From: Brevibacillus brevis
GTDB lineage: Bacteria; Bacillota; Bacilli; Brevibacillales; Brevibacillaceae
Assembly (NCBI RefSeq): GCF_031583145.1
Contig: NZ_CP134050.1
Coordinates: forward strand, 2,238,501-2,302,500
Direction of reading: 5' to 3'
Length of the DNA: 64,000 nucleotides
Below, in pieces: positions 36,747 through 47,657 of the stretch. Every line of letters starts with the position of its first letter. Positions within the stretch are counted from its first letter, which is position 1. The position numbers and the translations under genes are program-made. The notes beneath the pieces were generated by a model. It did no database searches, was not told the origin of the DNA, and saw nothing but the letters and a program-made list of their open reading frames with translations.

Positions 36747-38090
36747 ATGATTGCAGCACGACCAACGATACGGCGCTGGCGGGTACTGTTCTCGCTGCTT
36801 AGCCTGCTGGCAGGACTCATGATGCTCATCTCCGGACAGACGGCGACAGCCGCGTCCTACCAGAAAGCGTTTTGGATTCCTGTCGACAATACCATCGAGC
36901 GGGGGCTGGAAAGCTTTTTGAAACGGGCTTTTCTGGAAGCGGAGCAGCAGCAGGCCGATCTCGTCATCCTGGACATCAACACACCGGGAGGAGAAGTGAA
37001 CGCTGCGGGAGAAATCGGGCAGCTCATCCGGCAAGCTCCCATGCACGTGGTCGCTTATATAGACAACCAAGCCTTTTCAGCAGGGACATACATCGCCTTG
37101 AATGCCAATGAAATCGCGATGACCCCAGGGAGCAGCATGGGGGCGGCAACCCCGATCGACATGGCGGGCAACGCCGCCGACATCAAAATTATTTCTGCGT
37201 GGTCGAAGCAGATGCAAAGTGCGGCCCAATTGAATCATCGCAATGTGGATGTGGCCAGGGCCATGGTCGAGATCGATACCGAGTTTCCCGGGCTGAAGCC
37301 AAAAGGGACCGTGCTCTCACTGGACGCGCATACGGCCAAAAACCTAGGGTATGCGGACCGGCTGGTCTCCGGCCAGGACGAACTGTTGAAGCAGCTCGGC
37401 GTGAATCCGGACTCGGTCCAGCATATCGACCCGACGGCGGGAGAGGTGGTCGCCAGATGGGTAACCAGTCCGGTTGTCATGAGCCTGCTGCTGGTGATCG
37501 GTCTGGTCGGAATCGTCGTCGAGCTGTTCGCTCCCGGCTTCGGGGTCGCAGGCACGATTTCACTGGTGGCGTTTGGATTGTATTTCTTCGGTCATTTTGT
37601 GGCAGGGTTCGCTACCTGGCTGCACATCGCGCTGTTTATCATCGGGATTCTTCTGATGATCATGGAAATCTTTCTTCCAGGCGGTATCGTGGGGGCGATT
37701 GGCTTCATCAGCATCGTCACCGGATTGGTCATGGCGGCCTATGACACGAAGCAAGGTATCGCTTCGCTAGGTATTGCCGCGGTCATCACGGTAATTGTCA
37801 CGATTCTGCTTGTGAAACGATTTGGGGGGAATGGATTGTTCAAGAAATTCATTCTGGGCGACGTGCAGCGAAACGAAGAAGGGTACGTCGCACCGAAAGA
37901 CCAGCGTGATTTGCTGGAGAAAACAGGTGTGGCTCTGACGCCGCTGCGCCCTGCCGGCATGGTGAAGGTAGAAGGCAAGCGAGTAGACGCGGTGAGCATC
38001 GGCGGATTCATTCCGGCTGGAACCCCCGTAGTCGTGGTTCAGGTGGAAGGCACCCGCGTCGTCGTGCAGGAACAAGAACTTAAGGAGTGA
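36747..38090 (+). CDS. yqeZ: NfeD-family membrane serine-protease-like protein YqeZ
   Basis: 447-aa membrane protein that partners flotillin FloA. An N-terminal signal/anchor (about 10-37) leads to a ClpP/crotonase-fold domain outside the membrane ([47 protein letters not shown]), then four or so membrane helices from about residue 232, and a soluble OB-fold NfeD domain at the C-terminus ([21 protein letters not shown]). B. subtilis YqeZ has 437 aa. ATG 36747 follows AGGAGGGA; a longer frame starting at 36645 overlaps the sigma-W promoter and is not used. It leads floA by eight bases. Confidence 0.93.
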   Translation: MIAARPTIRRWRVLFSLLSLLAGLMMLISGQTATAASYQKAFWIPVDNTIERGLESFLKRAFLEAEQQQADLVILDINTPGGEVNAAGEIGQLIRQAPMHVVAYIDNQAFSAGTYIALNANEIAMTPGSSMGAATPIDMAGNAADIKIISAWSKQMQSAAQLNHRNVDVARAMVEIDTEFPGLKPKGTVLSLDAHTAKNLGYADRLVSGQDELLKQLGVNPDSVQHIDPTAGEVVARWVTSPVVMSLLLVIGLVGIVVELFAPGFGVAGTISLVAFGLYFFGHFVAGFATWLHIALFIIGILLMIMEIFLPGGIVGAIGFISIVTGLVMAAYDTKQGIASLGIAAVITVIVTILLVKRFGGNGLFKKFILGDVQRNEEGYVAPKDQRDLLEKTGVALTPLRPAGMVKVEGKRVDAVSIGGFIPAGTPVVVVQVEGTRVVVQEQELKE

Positions 38091-38097
38091 TTGCTAC

Positions 38098-39102
38098 ATG
38101 TTGGAAAGCGGATTGATTCCTCTCATTTTTTTGGTGGCGGTAGCCATCGTCGTTCTCTCGATCTTTTTCTCGTTCGTTCCAGTCATGCTGTGGATTTCCG
38201 CGCTGGCTTCGGGCGTGCGCATCGGGATCATTACACTCGTCGCGATGCGGCTTCGCCGGGTAATCCCGTCGCGGATCGTGAATCCATTGATCAAAGCGCG
38301 CAAAGCGGGCCTGGAGCTCGATACCAATCAGTTGGAGAGCCACTACCTGGCAGGCGGTAACGTCGACCGTGTCGTGGACGCGCTTGTCGCAGCGCAGCGT
38401 GCAGATATTCCTCTGGGCTTTGAACGCGCGGCCGCCATTGACCTCGCGGGTCGAGACGTGCTGGAAGCCGTGCAGATGAGCGTCAACCCGAAAGTGATCG
38501 AGACGCCGATCGTAGCGGCAATGGCCAAGGACGGGATTGAACTGCGCACGAAAGCGAAGGTCACCGTGCGCGCGAATATCGACCGGCTGGTCGGGGGTGC
38601 GGGAGAAGAGACGATCATCGCCCGTGTCGGCGAAGGGATCGTCTCGACGATCGGTTCTTCCGACAGCCACAAGGATGTTCTGGAAAATCCAGATCTCATC
38701 TCCAAGACCGTGTTGAACAAAGGGTTGGATGCGGGAACCGCCTTTGAAATCTTGTCCATCGACATCGCGGACGTCGATGTCGGGAAAAACATCGGGGCCC
38801 AGTTGCAGACCGATCAGGCGGAAGCGGACAAACGCATTGCCCAGGCAAAAGCGGAAGAACGCCGCGCGATGGCAGTAGCCCAGGAGCAGGAAATGAAGGC
38901 GCGCGTACAAGAGATGAAGGCGAAGGTCGTGGAAGCAGAGGCGCAGGTTCCCCTCGCGCTTGCCGAAGCCCTGAACAACGGAAAGCTCGGCGTGATGGAT
39001 TACTACAACATGCAGAACATCGCGGCCGATACGCAAATGCGCCAATCATTCGGAACCGGCGGAGACAAGCCGAAGAATACGCCGCCTGACGGACAGGAAT
39101 AA
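38098..39102 (+). CDS. floA: Flotillin-like protein FloA
   Basis: 334-aa lipid-domain scaffold protein. Residues 1-60 contain a membrane-embedded hydrophobic hairpin ([41 protein letters not shown]), followed by the PHB/SPFH domain ([42 protein letters not shown]) and a charged flotillin helix ([21 protein letters not shown]). Family motifs are complete. AAGGAG precedes ATG 38098. Cotranscribed with yqeZ from the sigma-W-type promoter. Acts in membrane fluidity and stress domains. Confidence 0.97.
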   Translation: MLESGLIPLIFLVAVAIVVLSIFFSFVPVMLWISALASGVRIGIITLVAMRLRRVIPSRIVNPLIKARKAGLELDTNQLESHYLAGGNVDRVVDALVAAQRADIPLGFERAAAIDLAGRDVLEAVQMSVNPKVIETPIVAAMAKDGIELRTKAKVTVRANIDRLVGGAGEETIIARVGEGIVSTIGSSDSHKDVLENPDLISKTVLNKGLDAGTAFEILSIDIADVDVGKNIGAQLQTDQAEADKRIAQAKAEERRAMAVAQEQEMKARVQEMKAKVVEAEAQVPLALAEALNNGKLGVMDYYNMQNIAADTQMRQSFGTGGDKPKNTPPDGQE

Positions 39103-39113
39103 GGGCGATCTCC

Positions 39114-39650
39114 ATGGACGATCTCTTGGAACTCCTCTTTGACCTGTTGGGCTGGTTGCTTCCGCTGATCGGCAAGTTCTGGGTGGTCATACTGGCGTTT
39201 ATCGGCTACAAGGTTTTTGGCAAAGGCAAAAAGATGTCCCAAGGCAGGGCGCAGCGTACCCTCACCCCTGTGGAGAGCGGAGGGTTTCCTCACCCTCAAC
39301 CATCCGAGGAGCGAAGGCAAGTACGTACGCTGAATTCTGCAAGCGGTGAGGATCTGCCGGAAGAACGCAGGCAGGTCCGGGCTTCCTCCAAATACGAGCC
39401 GATTCAGCCCGCGCCCTTCGAATCGCTGGAAGGGGTAGGAGTCGAGCAGGAGTGGGCATTTGCAGAGTCAGACCATTCCGTGCACGAGGCTGAACGAAAG
39501 CAGACAAAAAAGCCTGTCCTTGTGGAGGCGCCTGAAGCTGTCGCAGCAGATATCGATCCGCGTGAAGGGATGAAGTGGGCGATCATTTTTGGAGAACCGC
39601 GCTCCAAAGCGCCCTTTGCTCCTCCGGCCGCGCGCAGAAGAAACGCATAA
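39114..39650 (+). CDS. Small membrane-anchored protein of the floA operon
   Basis: 178-aa protein of unknown function. Residues 1-37 are an N-terminal membrane anchor (LLELLFDLLGWLLPLIGKFW). The rest is polar and probably disordered, with a duplicated EERRQVR motif (about 65-71 and 84-90) and an acidic middle part, ending in basic AARRRNA. It starts 11 bases after floA, where B. subtilis has yqfB, but I see no clear similarity to YqfB. Ribosome site is weak. Its position suggests a role with YqeZ/FloA. A terminator follows. Confidence 0.75.
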   Translation: MDDLLELLFDLLGWLLPLIGKFWVVILAFIGYKVFGKGKKMSQGRAQRTLTPVESGGFPHPQPSEERRQVRTLNSASGEDLPEERRQVRASSKYEPIQPAPFESLEGVGVEQEWAFAESDHSVHEAERKQTKKPVLVEAPEAVAADIDPREGMKWAIIFGEPRSKAPFAPPAARRRNA

Positions 39651-39671
39651 GCGATTCAATATAAAACAAGG

Positions 39672-39702
39672 CAGGTGGACTCTCGGGTTCACCTGTTTTT
39701 TT
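39672..39702 (+). terminator. Terminator of the yqeZ-floA operon
   Basis: CAGGTGGAC (39672-39680), 6-nt loop, GTTCACCTG (39687-39695), seven T. Confidence 0.88.
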
Positions 39703-39823
39703 GTATCGATTCAGAAGGGGAACAGAGCTGTCCGATATGGTTTTGGCCGTCGAGCCAAACAGGGACTTTTGTCGAAAGTTAGCGAATAACTTGTCTTGTG
39801 TCCATTCGCCGGGTTGACTATTC

Positions 39824-39832
39824 TGATATTAT
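39824..39832 (+). promoter_or_regulatory. Extended -10 promoter candidate
   Basis: TG-A-TATTAT (39824-39832) lies 43 bases before the 63-aa HTH gene. TTGACT at 39814 is too close to serve as its -35. Confidence 0.45.
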
Positions 39833-39875
39833 AGAAATTTCTTCCAATCATGGAATGAGGGGCAGTGGGCAGGCA

Positions 39876-40067
39876 ATGAACCAGCAAATGTTTGAAAGTA
39901 TGGGTCGTTTCCGACAAAAAGTGATCCGGCTTGTCATCGTCGAAAAGAAATCCATCTATGAGACCGCGATCGCTTGTGGATGCACTGCGGAAAAAGTGAA
40001 GCGAGTCCTGAAGAAATGGAAGGCGCTTTCGCGAAATCAAGCCGTATCCCTACCTCCTGAAGAATAA
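39876..40067 (+). CDS. Small helix-turn-helix-like protein, 63 aa
   Basis: Short basic protein whose middle reads as a helix-turn-helix (QKVIRLVIVEKKSIYETAIA, then CGCTAEKVKRVLKKW), resembling resolvase or transposase N-terminal HTHs and some small sporulation regulators. No other domain. ATG 39876 lies after GAGGGGCAGTGGGCAGG; ATG 39855 is an alternative in-frame start. It is flanked by strong terminators and precedes the sporulation genes yqfC-yqfD. I do not recognise a named family. Confidence 0.65.
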   Translation: MNQQMFESMGRFRQKVIRLVIVEKKSIYETAIACGCTAEKVKRVLKKWKALSRNQAVSLPPEE

Positions 40068-40077
40068 CGATAATGCG

Positions 40078-40120
40078 AGGACCATGCCGCTGGCGAAACC
40101 GAAGCGGCATGGTCCTCTTT
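40078..40120 (+). terminator. Terminator after the 63-aa HTH gene
   Basis: AGGACCATGCCGCT (40078-40091), 11-nt loop, AGCGGCATGGTCCT (40103-40116), CTTTC tail: a perfect 14-bp stem, T tail short. Confidence 0.75.
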
Positions 40121-40293
40121 CATGAGTTTTTTCCCCCAAGGCGGCTACTTGCCAGAGGTCGTTTTCATACGCATGCCAACGGGCTCCAGCGCATACCCAT
40201 AGGTAAGAACGGTTTTGCACGGCCATCGGAAACGGGCAAAGAAGTCGGAAGCTGATTCGGCGCAGTAGCGCTAGTAAGAGAGGGGGCTTATCC

Positions 40294-40590
40294 ATGAAGC
40301 GTTGGAGCCGCCGTCTGCGCCAACTGGCGGGAGGGGTACTGGAGCTGCCGCAAGACGTCGTTCTAGAAGTCCCGCGCATCACGATGATCGGTCATTTGCA
40401 AATGTACATAGAAAACCACCGCGGAGTTCTGCACTTTAGTGAAAAAGAGCTCCGTTTGCTGTTGACGAATGGCCAGATGATCGTAACAGGCGAACAACTC
40501 GTCATCCGGGCGATCCTGCCAGAGGAAGTCTTGCTGGAAGGTAGGATCGGAGGCGTAAAATTTTTGGAAACCGGGCCAAAGGGCTCGTAA
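40294..40590 (+). CDS. yqfC: Sporulation protein YqfC
   Basis: 98-aa member of the YqfC family (sigma-E-controlled in B. subtilis, mother-cell function not known). Family segments: LELPQDVVLEVPRITMIG and LHMYIENHRGVLHF-like LQMYIENHRGVLHFSEKELR, with LLTNGQMIVTGEQLVI. AGAGGGGG precedes ATG 40294. It is followed after 23 bases by yqfD, the usual operon. I could not identify a convincing sigma-E promoter upstream. Confidence 0.93.
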   Translation: MKRWSRRLRQLAGGVLELPQDVVLEVPRITMIGHLQMYIENHRGVLHFSEKELRLLLTNGQMIVTGEQLVIRAILPEEVLLEGRIGGVKFLETGPKGS

Positions 40591-40613
40591 CACGAAAGAA
40601 AGCGGGGAGACAT

Positions 40614-41828
40614 ATGCGAAACGGGCTGAAAGAGTGGATCGACGGTCACGTCACCATAACGGTGCGGGGGAAGCGATTCGAGCGTTTGTTGAATATGGCC
40701 GTTCGGGACGGGATTCGCATCTGGAATATTCGTCGGGTAGGGGAAGAGCTGACTCGTTGCGATATCGTGATTCGGGATTACTTCCGGCTGCGCCCGCTGC
40801 TGCGGGAGACAGGCTGTCGCGCCCATGTCGACAGCCGGGGAGGCTTGCCGTTTTGGCTGATCCGACTGCGCAGGCGCTTGGGACTGGCTATCGGAGCCGT
40901 TCTTTTTTTCCTCGGATTGTACATGCTCTCTTCGTTTGTCTGGACTGTGGAAGTGAGCGGCACCCGTCACATGGACCCGCAGAAGGTGCTTAAGGCCGCG
41001 GAGCAGATCGGGATTAAAGAAGGGGCATGGAAGGTCAAACTAAAAGAACCATTGACCATGCAGAAAGAGCTCATGAGCTTGCTGCCGGAAGCCACCTGGG
41101 TGGGAGTGGATATCCAGGGGACGAGAGTGCTGCTGCAGGTCGTGGAAAAGGATGCTCCTGTGAAGCCGCAGCCGACAAGTCCGCGGCATTTGGTAGCGAA
41201 AAAGCGCGCGGTGATCACTAAAATTTTGCCCGAAGTAGGGAAAAGCCAGGTAACCGTAAACCAGCTGGTAGAAAAAGGGCAAGTGCTGATCTCGGGAATC
41301 ATTGGCAACGAGACGCGCCAGCAAGCCGTATCGGCCCGGGGGACGGTGAAGGGAGAAGTGTGGTACGTGAGCGAGGTTTCCGTCCCGCTCACGCAGACGA
41401 TGTACCGCTTGACAGGTGAGCAGCAGGAGCGGCAATACCTGCTGCTTGGCTCCTACGCCGTGCAAGTGTGGCCGCTGAACAAGCTGACCTTTGGCCACGC
41501 GGAAGAGACGGAATCCCGATTCGTCCCGTCGTTCTCAGGGTACACCTCTCCTGTCGGGTGGAAGACGATCCACGCGATGGAGACGGAGCCGGTGCAGAAG
41601 AAAATTACGGTTCAGGAGGCGACGGAGACAGCCAAACGCTTTGCCAGGGAAGACATCCTGAGAAAGGCGGGCAAGGACGCCGTGATCGCGGATGAAAAAG
41701 TTTTGCACGTCACATCAGAGAATGGTAAAGTTTACTTGAGCATTCATTTTTCCGTCATTGAGGATATTGCCGTTGAACAGCCGCTCACGTGGGTTCCGCA
41801 GACGCCGGCTGAGACTGGCAAGCCATGA
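40614..41828 (+). CDS. yqfD: Sporulation protein YqfD
   Basis: 404-aa membrane protein required for efficient sporulation (family PF06898). The N-terminal domain has GHVTITVRGKRFERLLNMAV and the motif CDIVIRDYFRLRPLLRETGC; one membrane helix is at about 84-105 (LGLAIGAVLFFLGLYMLSSF); the rest is extracellular or intermembrane, with a C-terminal beta-rich segment VYLSIHFSVIEDIAVEQPL. It is translated with yqfC, 23 bases downstream. Ends before a large hairpin terminator. Confidence 0.95.
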   Translation: MRNGLKEWIDGHVTITVRGKRFERLLNMAVRDGIRIWNIRRVGEELTRCDIVIRDYFRLRPLLRETGCRAHVDSRGGLPFWLIRLRRRLGLAIGAVLFFLGLYMLSSFVWTVEVSGTRHMDPQKVLKAAEQIGIKEGAWKVKLKEPLTMQKELMSLLPEATWVGVDIQGTRVLLQVVEKDAPVKPQPTSPRHLVAKKRAVITKILPEVGKSQVTVNQLVEKGQVLISGIIGNETRQQAVSARGTVKGEVWYVSEVSVPLTQTMYRLTGEQQERQYLLLGSYAVQVWPLNKLTFGHAEETESRFVPSFSGYTSPVGWKTIHAMETEPVQKKITVQEATETAKRFAREDILRKAGKDAVIADEKVLHVTSENGKVYLSIHFSVIEDIAVEQPLTWVPQTPAETGKP

Positions 41829-41886
41829 CGTAAACCTGAACGTGCTAGAATGGGTAAGCATAGCTGCTTATCGATACTGGAGCCCA

Positions 41887-41946
41887 TAAAAACCTTCGCT
41901 GCATCGAGGGCGTTCCTCCCTTAGTGGACCGCGAAAGGTTTTTTAT
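41887..41946 (+). terminator. Terminator after yqfD
   Basis: AAAAACCTTCGC (41888-41899) pairs with GCGAAAGGTTTTTT (41931-41944) with one bulged A, around an inner GAGGG/CCTCC hairpin; T-rich end. Confidence 0.75.
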
Positions 41947-41972
41947 TACCGTTGCAAGGAGATGGAAGCCTG

Positions 41973-42947
41973 TTGCACCTACAAGATGAGGTAAGAATCC
42001 CATTTGCAGACGCATCTGAGGCCTTGCTTTTGTTCGGACCACACGACGCGTACTTGACTTTGATCGAAGAAAACAGTTCCGCCAAAATCATGACGCGGGA
42101 AGGCGAGCTCGTGATCAGCGGCGACAAGCCGGAAGTGGATAAGCTGGCTGAACTGATCGGTATCTTGCTGCAACTGATCCGCAGAGGGATTGCCCTGTCC
42201 GAACGCGACATCTCGTACGCGATGATGTTAAGCAGAGAAGGTCAGGCATCGCAATTGCTGGACGTATACGACGAAGAAGTGGCCCGTACCCAACGGGGGA
42301 AGACGATTCGAGCGAAAACACTCGGACAGCGCCATTATTTGTCCGCGATCAAAAAGAAGGACATCGTATTCGGAATCGGACCGGCCGGAACCGGGAAGAC
42401 GTATCTGGCAGTGGTGACGGCGGTCACCGCGCTCAAAAACGGGCGGGTGAAACGGATCGTGCTGACCCGGCCAGCAGTGGAAGCAGGGGAAAGCCTCGGA
42501 TTTTTGCCAGGGGATTTGCAGGAGAAGGTAGACCCGTACCTGCGGCCTCTCTACGATGCCTTGTACGACATGCTGGGCAATGAACAGGTCGCCAAAATGA
42601 TGGAGCGAGGGCTGATCGAGGTGGCGCCGTTGGCGTATATGCGCGGCCGGACGCTGGAAGACTCGTTCGTTATTTTGGATGAAGCGCAAAACACGACTCC
42701 CGAGCAGATGAAAATGTTTTTGACACGCCTTGGCTTCGGCTCCAAAATGGTCATTACCGGCGACGTGACACAGGTCGATTTGCCCAAAGGGAAAAAGTCG
42801 GGGCTTCGGGAAGCGCAGCGAATTCTGAGCCCGATCCCGGACGTAGCCTTCATCCATTTTCAGGAGGGCGACGTGGTCCGTCACAGCCTGGTGCAAAAGA
42901 TCATTCAGGCGTATGCCAAAGAGGAAGTCGAACACCAGTATCAATAA
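41973..42947 (+). CDS. phoH: PhoH-like ATPase
   Basis: 324-aa P-loop protein of the PhoH family, related to RNA helicase-type NTPases and genomically tied to YbeY. An N-terminal KH-like part ([18 protein letters not shown]) precedes Walker [13 protein letters not shown], then [21 protein letters not shown], a Walker B-like [10 protein letters not shown] and the sensor [12 protein letters not shown] 41973 is chosen since AAGGAG is 11 bases upstream; a longer TTG at 41952 lies before the ribosome site. The order yqfD-phoH-ybeY is conserved. Confidence 0.95.
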   Translation: MHLQDEVRIPFADASEALLLFGPHDAYLTLIEENSSAKIMTREGELVISGDKPEVDKLAELIGILLQLIRRGIALSERDISYAMMLSREGQASQLLDVYDEEVARTQRGKTIRAKTLGQRHYLSAIKKKDIVFGIGPAGTGKTYLAVVTAVTALKNGRVKRIVLTRPAVEAGESLGFLPGDLQEKVDPYLRPLYDALYDMLGNEQVAKMMERGLIEVAPLAYMRGRTLEDSFVILDEAQNTTPEQMKMFLTRLGFGSKMVITGDVTQVDLPKGKKSGLREAQRILSPIPDVAFIHFQEGDVVRHSLVQKIIQAYAKEEVEHQYQ

Positions 42948-42978
42948 ATCGCGTTGGAAAAAGGAGAATGAGCTTTCT

Positions 42979-43458
42979 GTGCTAGCCGTTGAAATACTTC
43001 ATGAAGACGTAGAACCGCTCGAGGAAAACTTGCAAAGCTTGATTACCCGTTGCCTGGAGGCAGCTGCCGTCCAGGAGGAAGTGAGCGGGGAAGTCGTCGT
43101 CACCATCGTCAGCAACGAGCGGATCCATGAGCTGAACCGCGACTATCGGGGCGTGGATCGGCCGACGGATGTCTTGTCGTTCGCCATGAATGAACCGGGC
43201 GAAGGCGAGATGGAAATTTATCTGGACGAAGGCGACCTGGAAGAGTTTCCGAACATGCTCGGCGACATCATCATTTCGCTCCCGAAAGCGCAGGAGCAAG
43301 CCGAAGACTACGGGCATTCGCTGGAAAGAGAGCTCGGTTTTCTCGCCGTGCACGGCTTTCTGCACTTGCTTGGCTACGACCACGGCACGCAGGAAGAGGA
43401 AAAGGAAATGTTTTCCCGTCAAGAAGCAGTACTTGAGAAAATCGGCCTGACGAGGTAG
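42979..43458 (+). CDS. ybeY: Endoribonuclease YbeY
   Basis: 159-aa zinc-dependent RNase acting in 16S rRNA 3' maturation and ribosome quality control. The zinc site is [11 protein letters not shown] (about 120-130), and [18 protein letters not shown] is the other family signature. GTG 42979 follows AAGGAG at 12 bases and gives the usual length (B. subtilis 157 aa); a longer frame from 42913 overlaps phoH. Start assignment is moderately sure. dgkA follows after nine bases. Confidence 0.93.
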   Translation: MLAVEILHEDVEPLEENLQSLITRCLEAAAVQEEVSGEVVVTIVSNERIHELNRDYRGVDRPTDVLSFAMNEPGEGEMEIYLDEGDLEEFPNMLGDIIISLPKAQEQAEDYGHSLERELGFLAVHGFLHLLGYDHGTQEEEKEMFSRQEAVLEKIGLTR

Positions 43459-43467
43459 GAGATAGCA

Positions 43468-43851
43468 GTGAAAGAATGGCGCAGACTGGTGCGCAGTTTT
43501 TCCTACGCCTGGCAAGGGATTGTCCATACCGTGAAGACACAGCGAAACATGCAAATTCACGTTGCGGCTGCCGTTGTTGTGCTGGCGGCCGCTTGGTGGC
43601 TGCATATTCCCCGCAGCGATGTTTTGCTGGTCTTTTTTTCTATCGCGCTGGTCTTCTCCCTGGAGCTCGTCAACACGGCAGTGGAGGCAGTGGTCGACCT
43701 GGCATCGCCGCAGTGGCACGCCAAGGCGAAGGCGGCCAAGGATGCCAGCGCGGGAGCCGTCCTGATCGCGGCCCTCACATCAGTAGCGATCGGCCTTGCG
43801 ATTTTCGGACCGCCACTGTATCACAAAATGACTGCTTGGTTTTTTGCGTAA
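43468..43851 (+). CDS. dgkA: Undecaprenol/diacylglycerol kinase
   Basis: 127-aa trimeric membrane kinase. Three helices are visible (about 25-45, 48-68, 92-115). The motif ELVNTAVEAVVDLASPQWHAKAK and KDASAGAVLIAA is the catalytic signature of the family; Gram-positive members phosphorylate undecaprenol. GTG 43468 follows AGGAG. It lies between ybeY and cdd as in B. subtilis. Confidence 0.95.
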   Translation: MKEWRRLVRSFSYAWQGIVHTVKTQRNMQIHVAAAVVVLAAAWWLHIPRSDVLLVFFSIALVFSLELVNTAVEAVVDLASPQWHAKAKAAKDASAGAVLIAALTSVAIGLAIFGPPLYHKMTAWFFA

Positions 43852-45316
<1,465 letters not shown>

Positions 45317-45426
45317 GACAGCCATTCACGAACGGGAGTGTTAATTTTTCCAAGGCATAGAAAAACGGGCAAAGGTGATTCTAAGAAGGAAGTGGATTGA
45401 CCCGATACAGGAAAGGATGATGCTCC

Positions 45427-45582
45427 ATGCTTCGTGACTTTTCTTGGAGAGTTTTCGCTTCTACCGGTGACATCCATGCTTACCTTCTCTACCGGGATCA
45501 CCATCAAACGGATGGTGCTGACGAGGAGGCCTCCTTTGATCTCGCCCAGGAAGAGTTGGGTGAATCGCAGGCATGCTTGTAA
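45427..45582 (+). CDS. yqzL: YqzL-family small protein
   Basis: 51-aa protein, [20 protein letters not shown] at the start, matching the YqzL family (DFTWKLFSQTGNIDTYLL in B. subtilis). The C-terminal half is acidic. Function unknown; the gene always lies between era and recO. AAAGGA is nine bases before ATG 45427, and the stop overlaps recO by ten bases, so recO translation is probably coupled to it. Confidence 0.88.
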   Translation: MLRDFSWRVFASTGDIHAYLLYRDHHQTDGADEEASFDLAQEELGESQACL

Positions 45583-46340
45583 AGTGGGAAGGAATTGTCA
45601 TTCGCAGCGTGGACTATGGCGAGTCCAGCAAAGTGGTGACATTGTTTACCCGGGAGAACGGTAAATTGGCAATCATGGCGCGAGGAGCCAAGAAAACCAA
45701 AAGCCGTCTGGCAGCCGTCTCCCAGTTGTTTTCGCATGGCTACTATCTGTGCAAGGCAGGGCCCGGCAGCGGCATGCCTGATCTCTCCCAGGGAGATGTC
45801 ATGGAGTCGTTCCGGGACTTGCGGCAAAGCCTCGATGCGACGGCTTATGCCGCATACATAGCAGAGCTGTTGGATCGTTTGACGCACGAACGGGAGCCTA
45901 ATCCGTATCTGTTTCAACTGCTTGCACACACCCTCCGGCATCTGGACGAGGGAAGAGATGCAGAAATTCTCTGCCGAATTTTTGAAACCAAGATGCTCAT
46001 GGTAGCCGGGATCTCGCCGCAATTGTCCGCATGCGCAAACTGTGGTGCAGAAAGGGAGCCTTATGCGATCAGCGTGTCGCAAGGGGGACTTTTGTGCCCT
46101 GTTTGCCTGCCATCCGATCCTTATGCGATAGCGGTCACTCCTTCGACCTGGAAGCTTCTTCGGCTTTTCCAGGTATTTGATTTGGAGCGGCTGGGCGAAA
46201 TTGAGGTGAAAGCGGCGACCCGCAATCAACTGAAGCATGTGCTTCGCAGCTTCATGGACGAGCATCTGGATCTGCGGTTGAAAAGTCGCGCGTTTCTGGA
46301 ACAGCTGGAACGGTTGTCCCCGCCTGGACGTGCGGATTGA
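45573..46340 (+). CDS. recO: DNA repair protein RecO
   Basis: 255-aa recombination mediator that loads RecA with RecR. OB fold at about 1-80 ([27 protein letters not shown]-like [12 protein letters not shown]), helical middle, and a zinc site CANCGAE...CPVC (about 151-185). All as in Bacillota RecO. The start overlaps yqzL. A sigma-A promoter for the next operon overlaps its stop codon. Confidence 0.95.
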   Translation: MLVKWEGIVIRSVDYGESSKVVTLFTRENGKLAIMARGAKKTKSRLAAVSQLFSHGYYLCKAGPGSGMPDLSQGDVMESFRDLRQSLDATAYAAYIAELLDRLTHEREPNPYLFQLLAHTLRHLDEGRDAEILCRIFETKMLMVAGISPQLSACANCGAEREPYAISVSQGGLLCPVCLPSDPYAIAVTPSTWKLLRLFQVFDLERLGEIEVKAATRNQLKHVLRSFMDEHLDLRLKSRAFLEQLERLSPPGRAD

Positions 46341-46365
46341 CAACCCTTTTTCTTTTCGTTATGAT
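46337..46365 (+). promoter_or_regulatory. Sigma-A promoter of the glyQS T-box transcript
   Basis: Consensus TTGACA (46337-46342), 17-base spacer, TATGAT (46360-46365). The -35 overlaps the recO stop codon. Confidence 0.88.
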
Positions 46366-46371
46366 TAGTAA

Positions 46372-46600
46372 CAAATTCGATACCGATTGTTGCCATGAAG
46401 GAAAAGAGTAGTCGGCCACTGGCTGTCCAAGCGAACCGGGGAGGGTGAGAGCCCGGTCACCAAGCTGATGAAGGGCGTTCCGGAGCAATTTGATAAACCA
46501 AGGTGGGCGAATGCTTTTTTCGCCAAGTAGGGTGGAACCGCGAGAATCCTCTCGTCCCTACACTGTCGCATGGACGGTGTAGAGGCGGGAGGTTTTTTTG
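46372..46600 (+). promoter_or_regulatory. Glycine T-box riboswitch with terminator
   Basis: The T-box sequence AGGGTGGAACCGCG is at 46529-46542, followed by the terminator 46548-46600 (stem with inner CTACACTGTC/GACGGTGTAG and T run). Upstream is a Stem I region with AAGAGTAGT. A glycine GGC codon at 46474-46476 is a candidate specifier. Uncharged tRNA-Gly binding allows readthrough into glyQ-glyS. Confidence 0.92.
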
Positions 46601-46604
46601 TACA

Positions 46605-46629
46605 GATAGGAATTGATAAAATTCCTATC
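46605..46629 (+). repeat. Perfect hairpin between the T-box terminator and glyQ
   Basis: GATAGGAATT (46605-46614), loop GATAA, AATTCCTATC (46620-46629). No T run. It forms only in the readthrough RNA; it may stabilise the 5' end of a processed glyQS message. Function is inference. Confidence 0.6.
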
Positions 46630-46730
46630 CAGTATAAGGGCAACCGCGGCTCCGCCAAATTGGCGTAGCCAGGTTTTCTAATTCAAACACTTGGCAAAGC
46701 CGAGTTTACATTGCAAGGAGGAAAATGGGC

Positions 46731-47657
46731 ATGAAAATGACTTTTCAAGACATCATTTTGACGCTGCAAAACTTTTGGGCGAAACAAAATTGCCTGATCG
46801 TGCAGCCGTACGACGTGGAGAAAGGGGCGGGTACGCTGAATCCGATGACGTTCCTGCGCTCGATCGGACCGGAGCCGTGGAACGTCGCTTACGTGGAGCC
46901 GTCACGCCGTCCGGCTGACGGCCGTTACGGGGAAAACCCGAACCGTCTGTATCAGCATCACCAGTTCCAGGTGATCATGAAGCCGTCGCCTGACAACATT
47001 CAGGAGCTGTATCTGGACAGCTTGCGCGAGCTCGGAATTGAGCCGTTGGAGCACGACATCCGCTTCGTAGAGGACAACTGGGAGCATCCCGGTCTCGGTG
47101 CATGGGGCCTTGGATGGGAAGTGTGGCTCGACGGGATGGAAATTACCCAGTTCACTTACTTCCAGCAGGTGGGCGGTCTGGAGTGCAAACCGGTGGCGGT
47201 CGAGCTGACATACGGCCTGGAGCGTTTGGCCTCCTACATTCAGGAAAAGGAAAACGTGTTCGATCTGGAGTGGGTGAACGGATTCACTTACGGGGATGTA
47301 TTCCTGCAGCCGGAGTACGAGCATTCGAAATACACCTTCGAGCTGTCTGACGTGGACATGCTGTTCAACCTGTACAATACGTACGAAGCGGAAGCCAAGC
47401 GCTTGATGAAAGAGCACCTGGTTTACCCTGCGTACGACTACGTGCTGAAATGCTCGCATACCTTCAATCTGCTGGATGCGCGAGGCGTGATCAGCGTGAC
47501 GGAGCGCGCAGGTTACATCGCGCGCGTGCGCAACCTGTCCCGAGAAGTCGCGCAGACGTATCTGGCAGAGCGCGAAAGACTGGGCTTCCCGCTCTTGAAA
47601 AAAGGAAATGCCGCGACCGAAGATGCTGCTCGGAAAGGAGAGGGTGCAAATGAGTAA
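46731..47657 (+). CDS. glyQ: Glycyl-tRNA synthetase alpha subunit
   Basis: 308-aa catalytic subunit of the bacterial alpha2beta2 glycyl-tRNA synthetase (class II). [20 protein letters not shown] at the start, then [40 protein letters not shown] motif 2 and [23 protein letters not shown] 46731 is nine bases after AAGGAGG; ATG 46725 is only three bases after it. Controlled by the glycine T-box upstream; its stop overlaps glyS by eight bases. Confidence 0.97.
   Translation: MKMTFQDIILTLQNFWAKQNCLIVQPYDVEKGAGTLNPMTFLRSIGPEPWNVAYVEPSRRPADGRYGENPNRLYQHHQFQVIMKPSPDNIQELYLDSLRELGIEPLEHDIRFVEDNWEHPGLGAWGLGWEVWLDGMEITQFTYFQQVGGLECKPVAVELTYGLERLASYIQEKENVFDLEWVNGFTYGDVFLQPEYEHSKYTFELSDVDMLFNLYNTYEAEAKRLMKEHLVYPAYDYVLKCSHTFNLLDARGVISVTERAGYIARVRNLSREVAQTYLAERERLGFPLLKKGNAATEDAARKGEGANE

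Noticed and set aside
39814..39832. TTGACT plus TATTAT as a normal sigma-A promoter
   Set aside because: The spacing is only seven bases; kept only as an extended -10 candidate.
40165..40201. Possible sigma-E promoter before yqfC (TTCATA and CATACCCAT)
   Set aside because: The spacer is about 20 bases instead of 13-15 and the -10 is degenerate.
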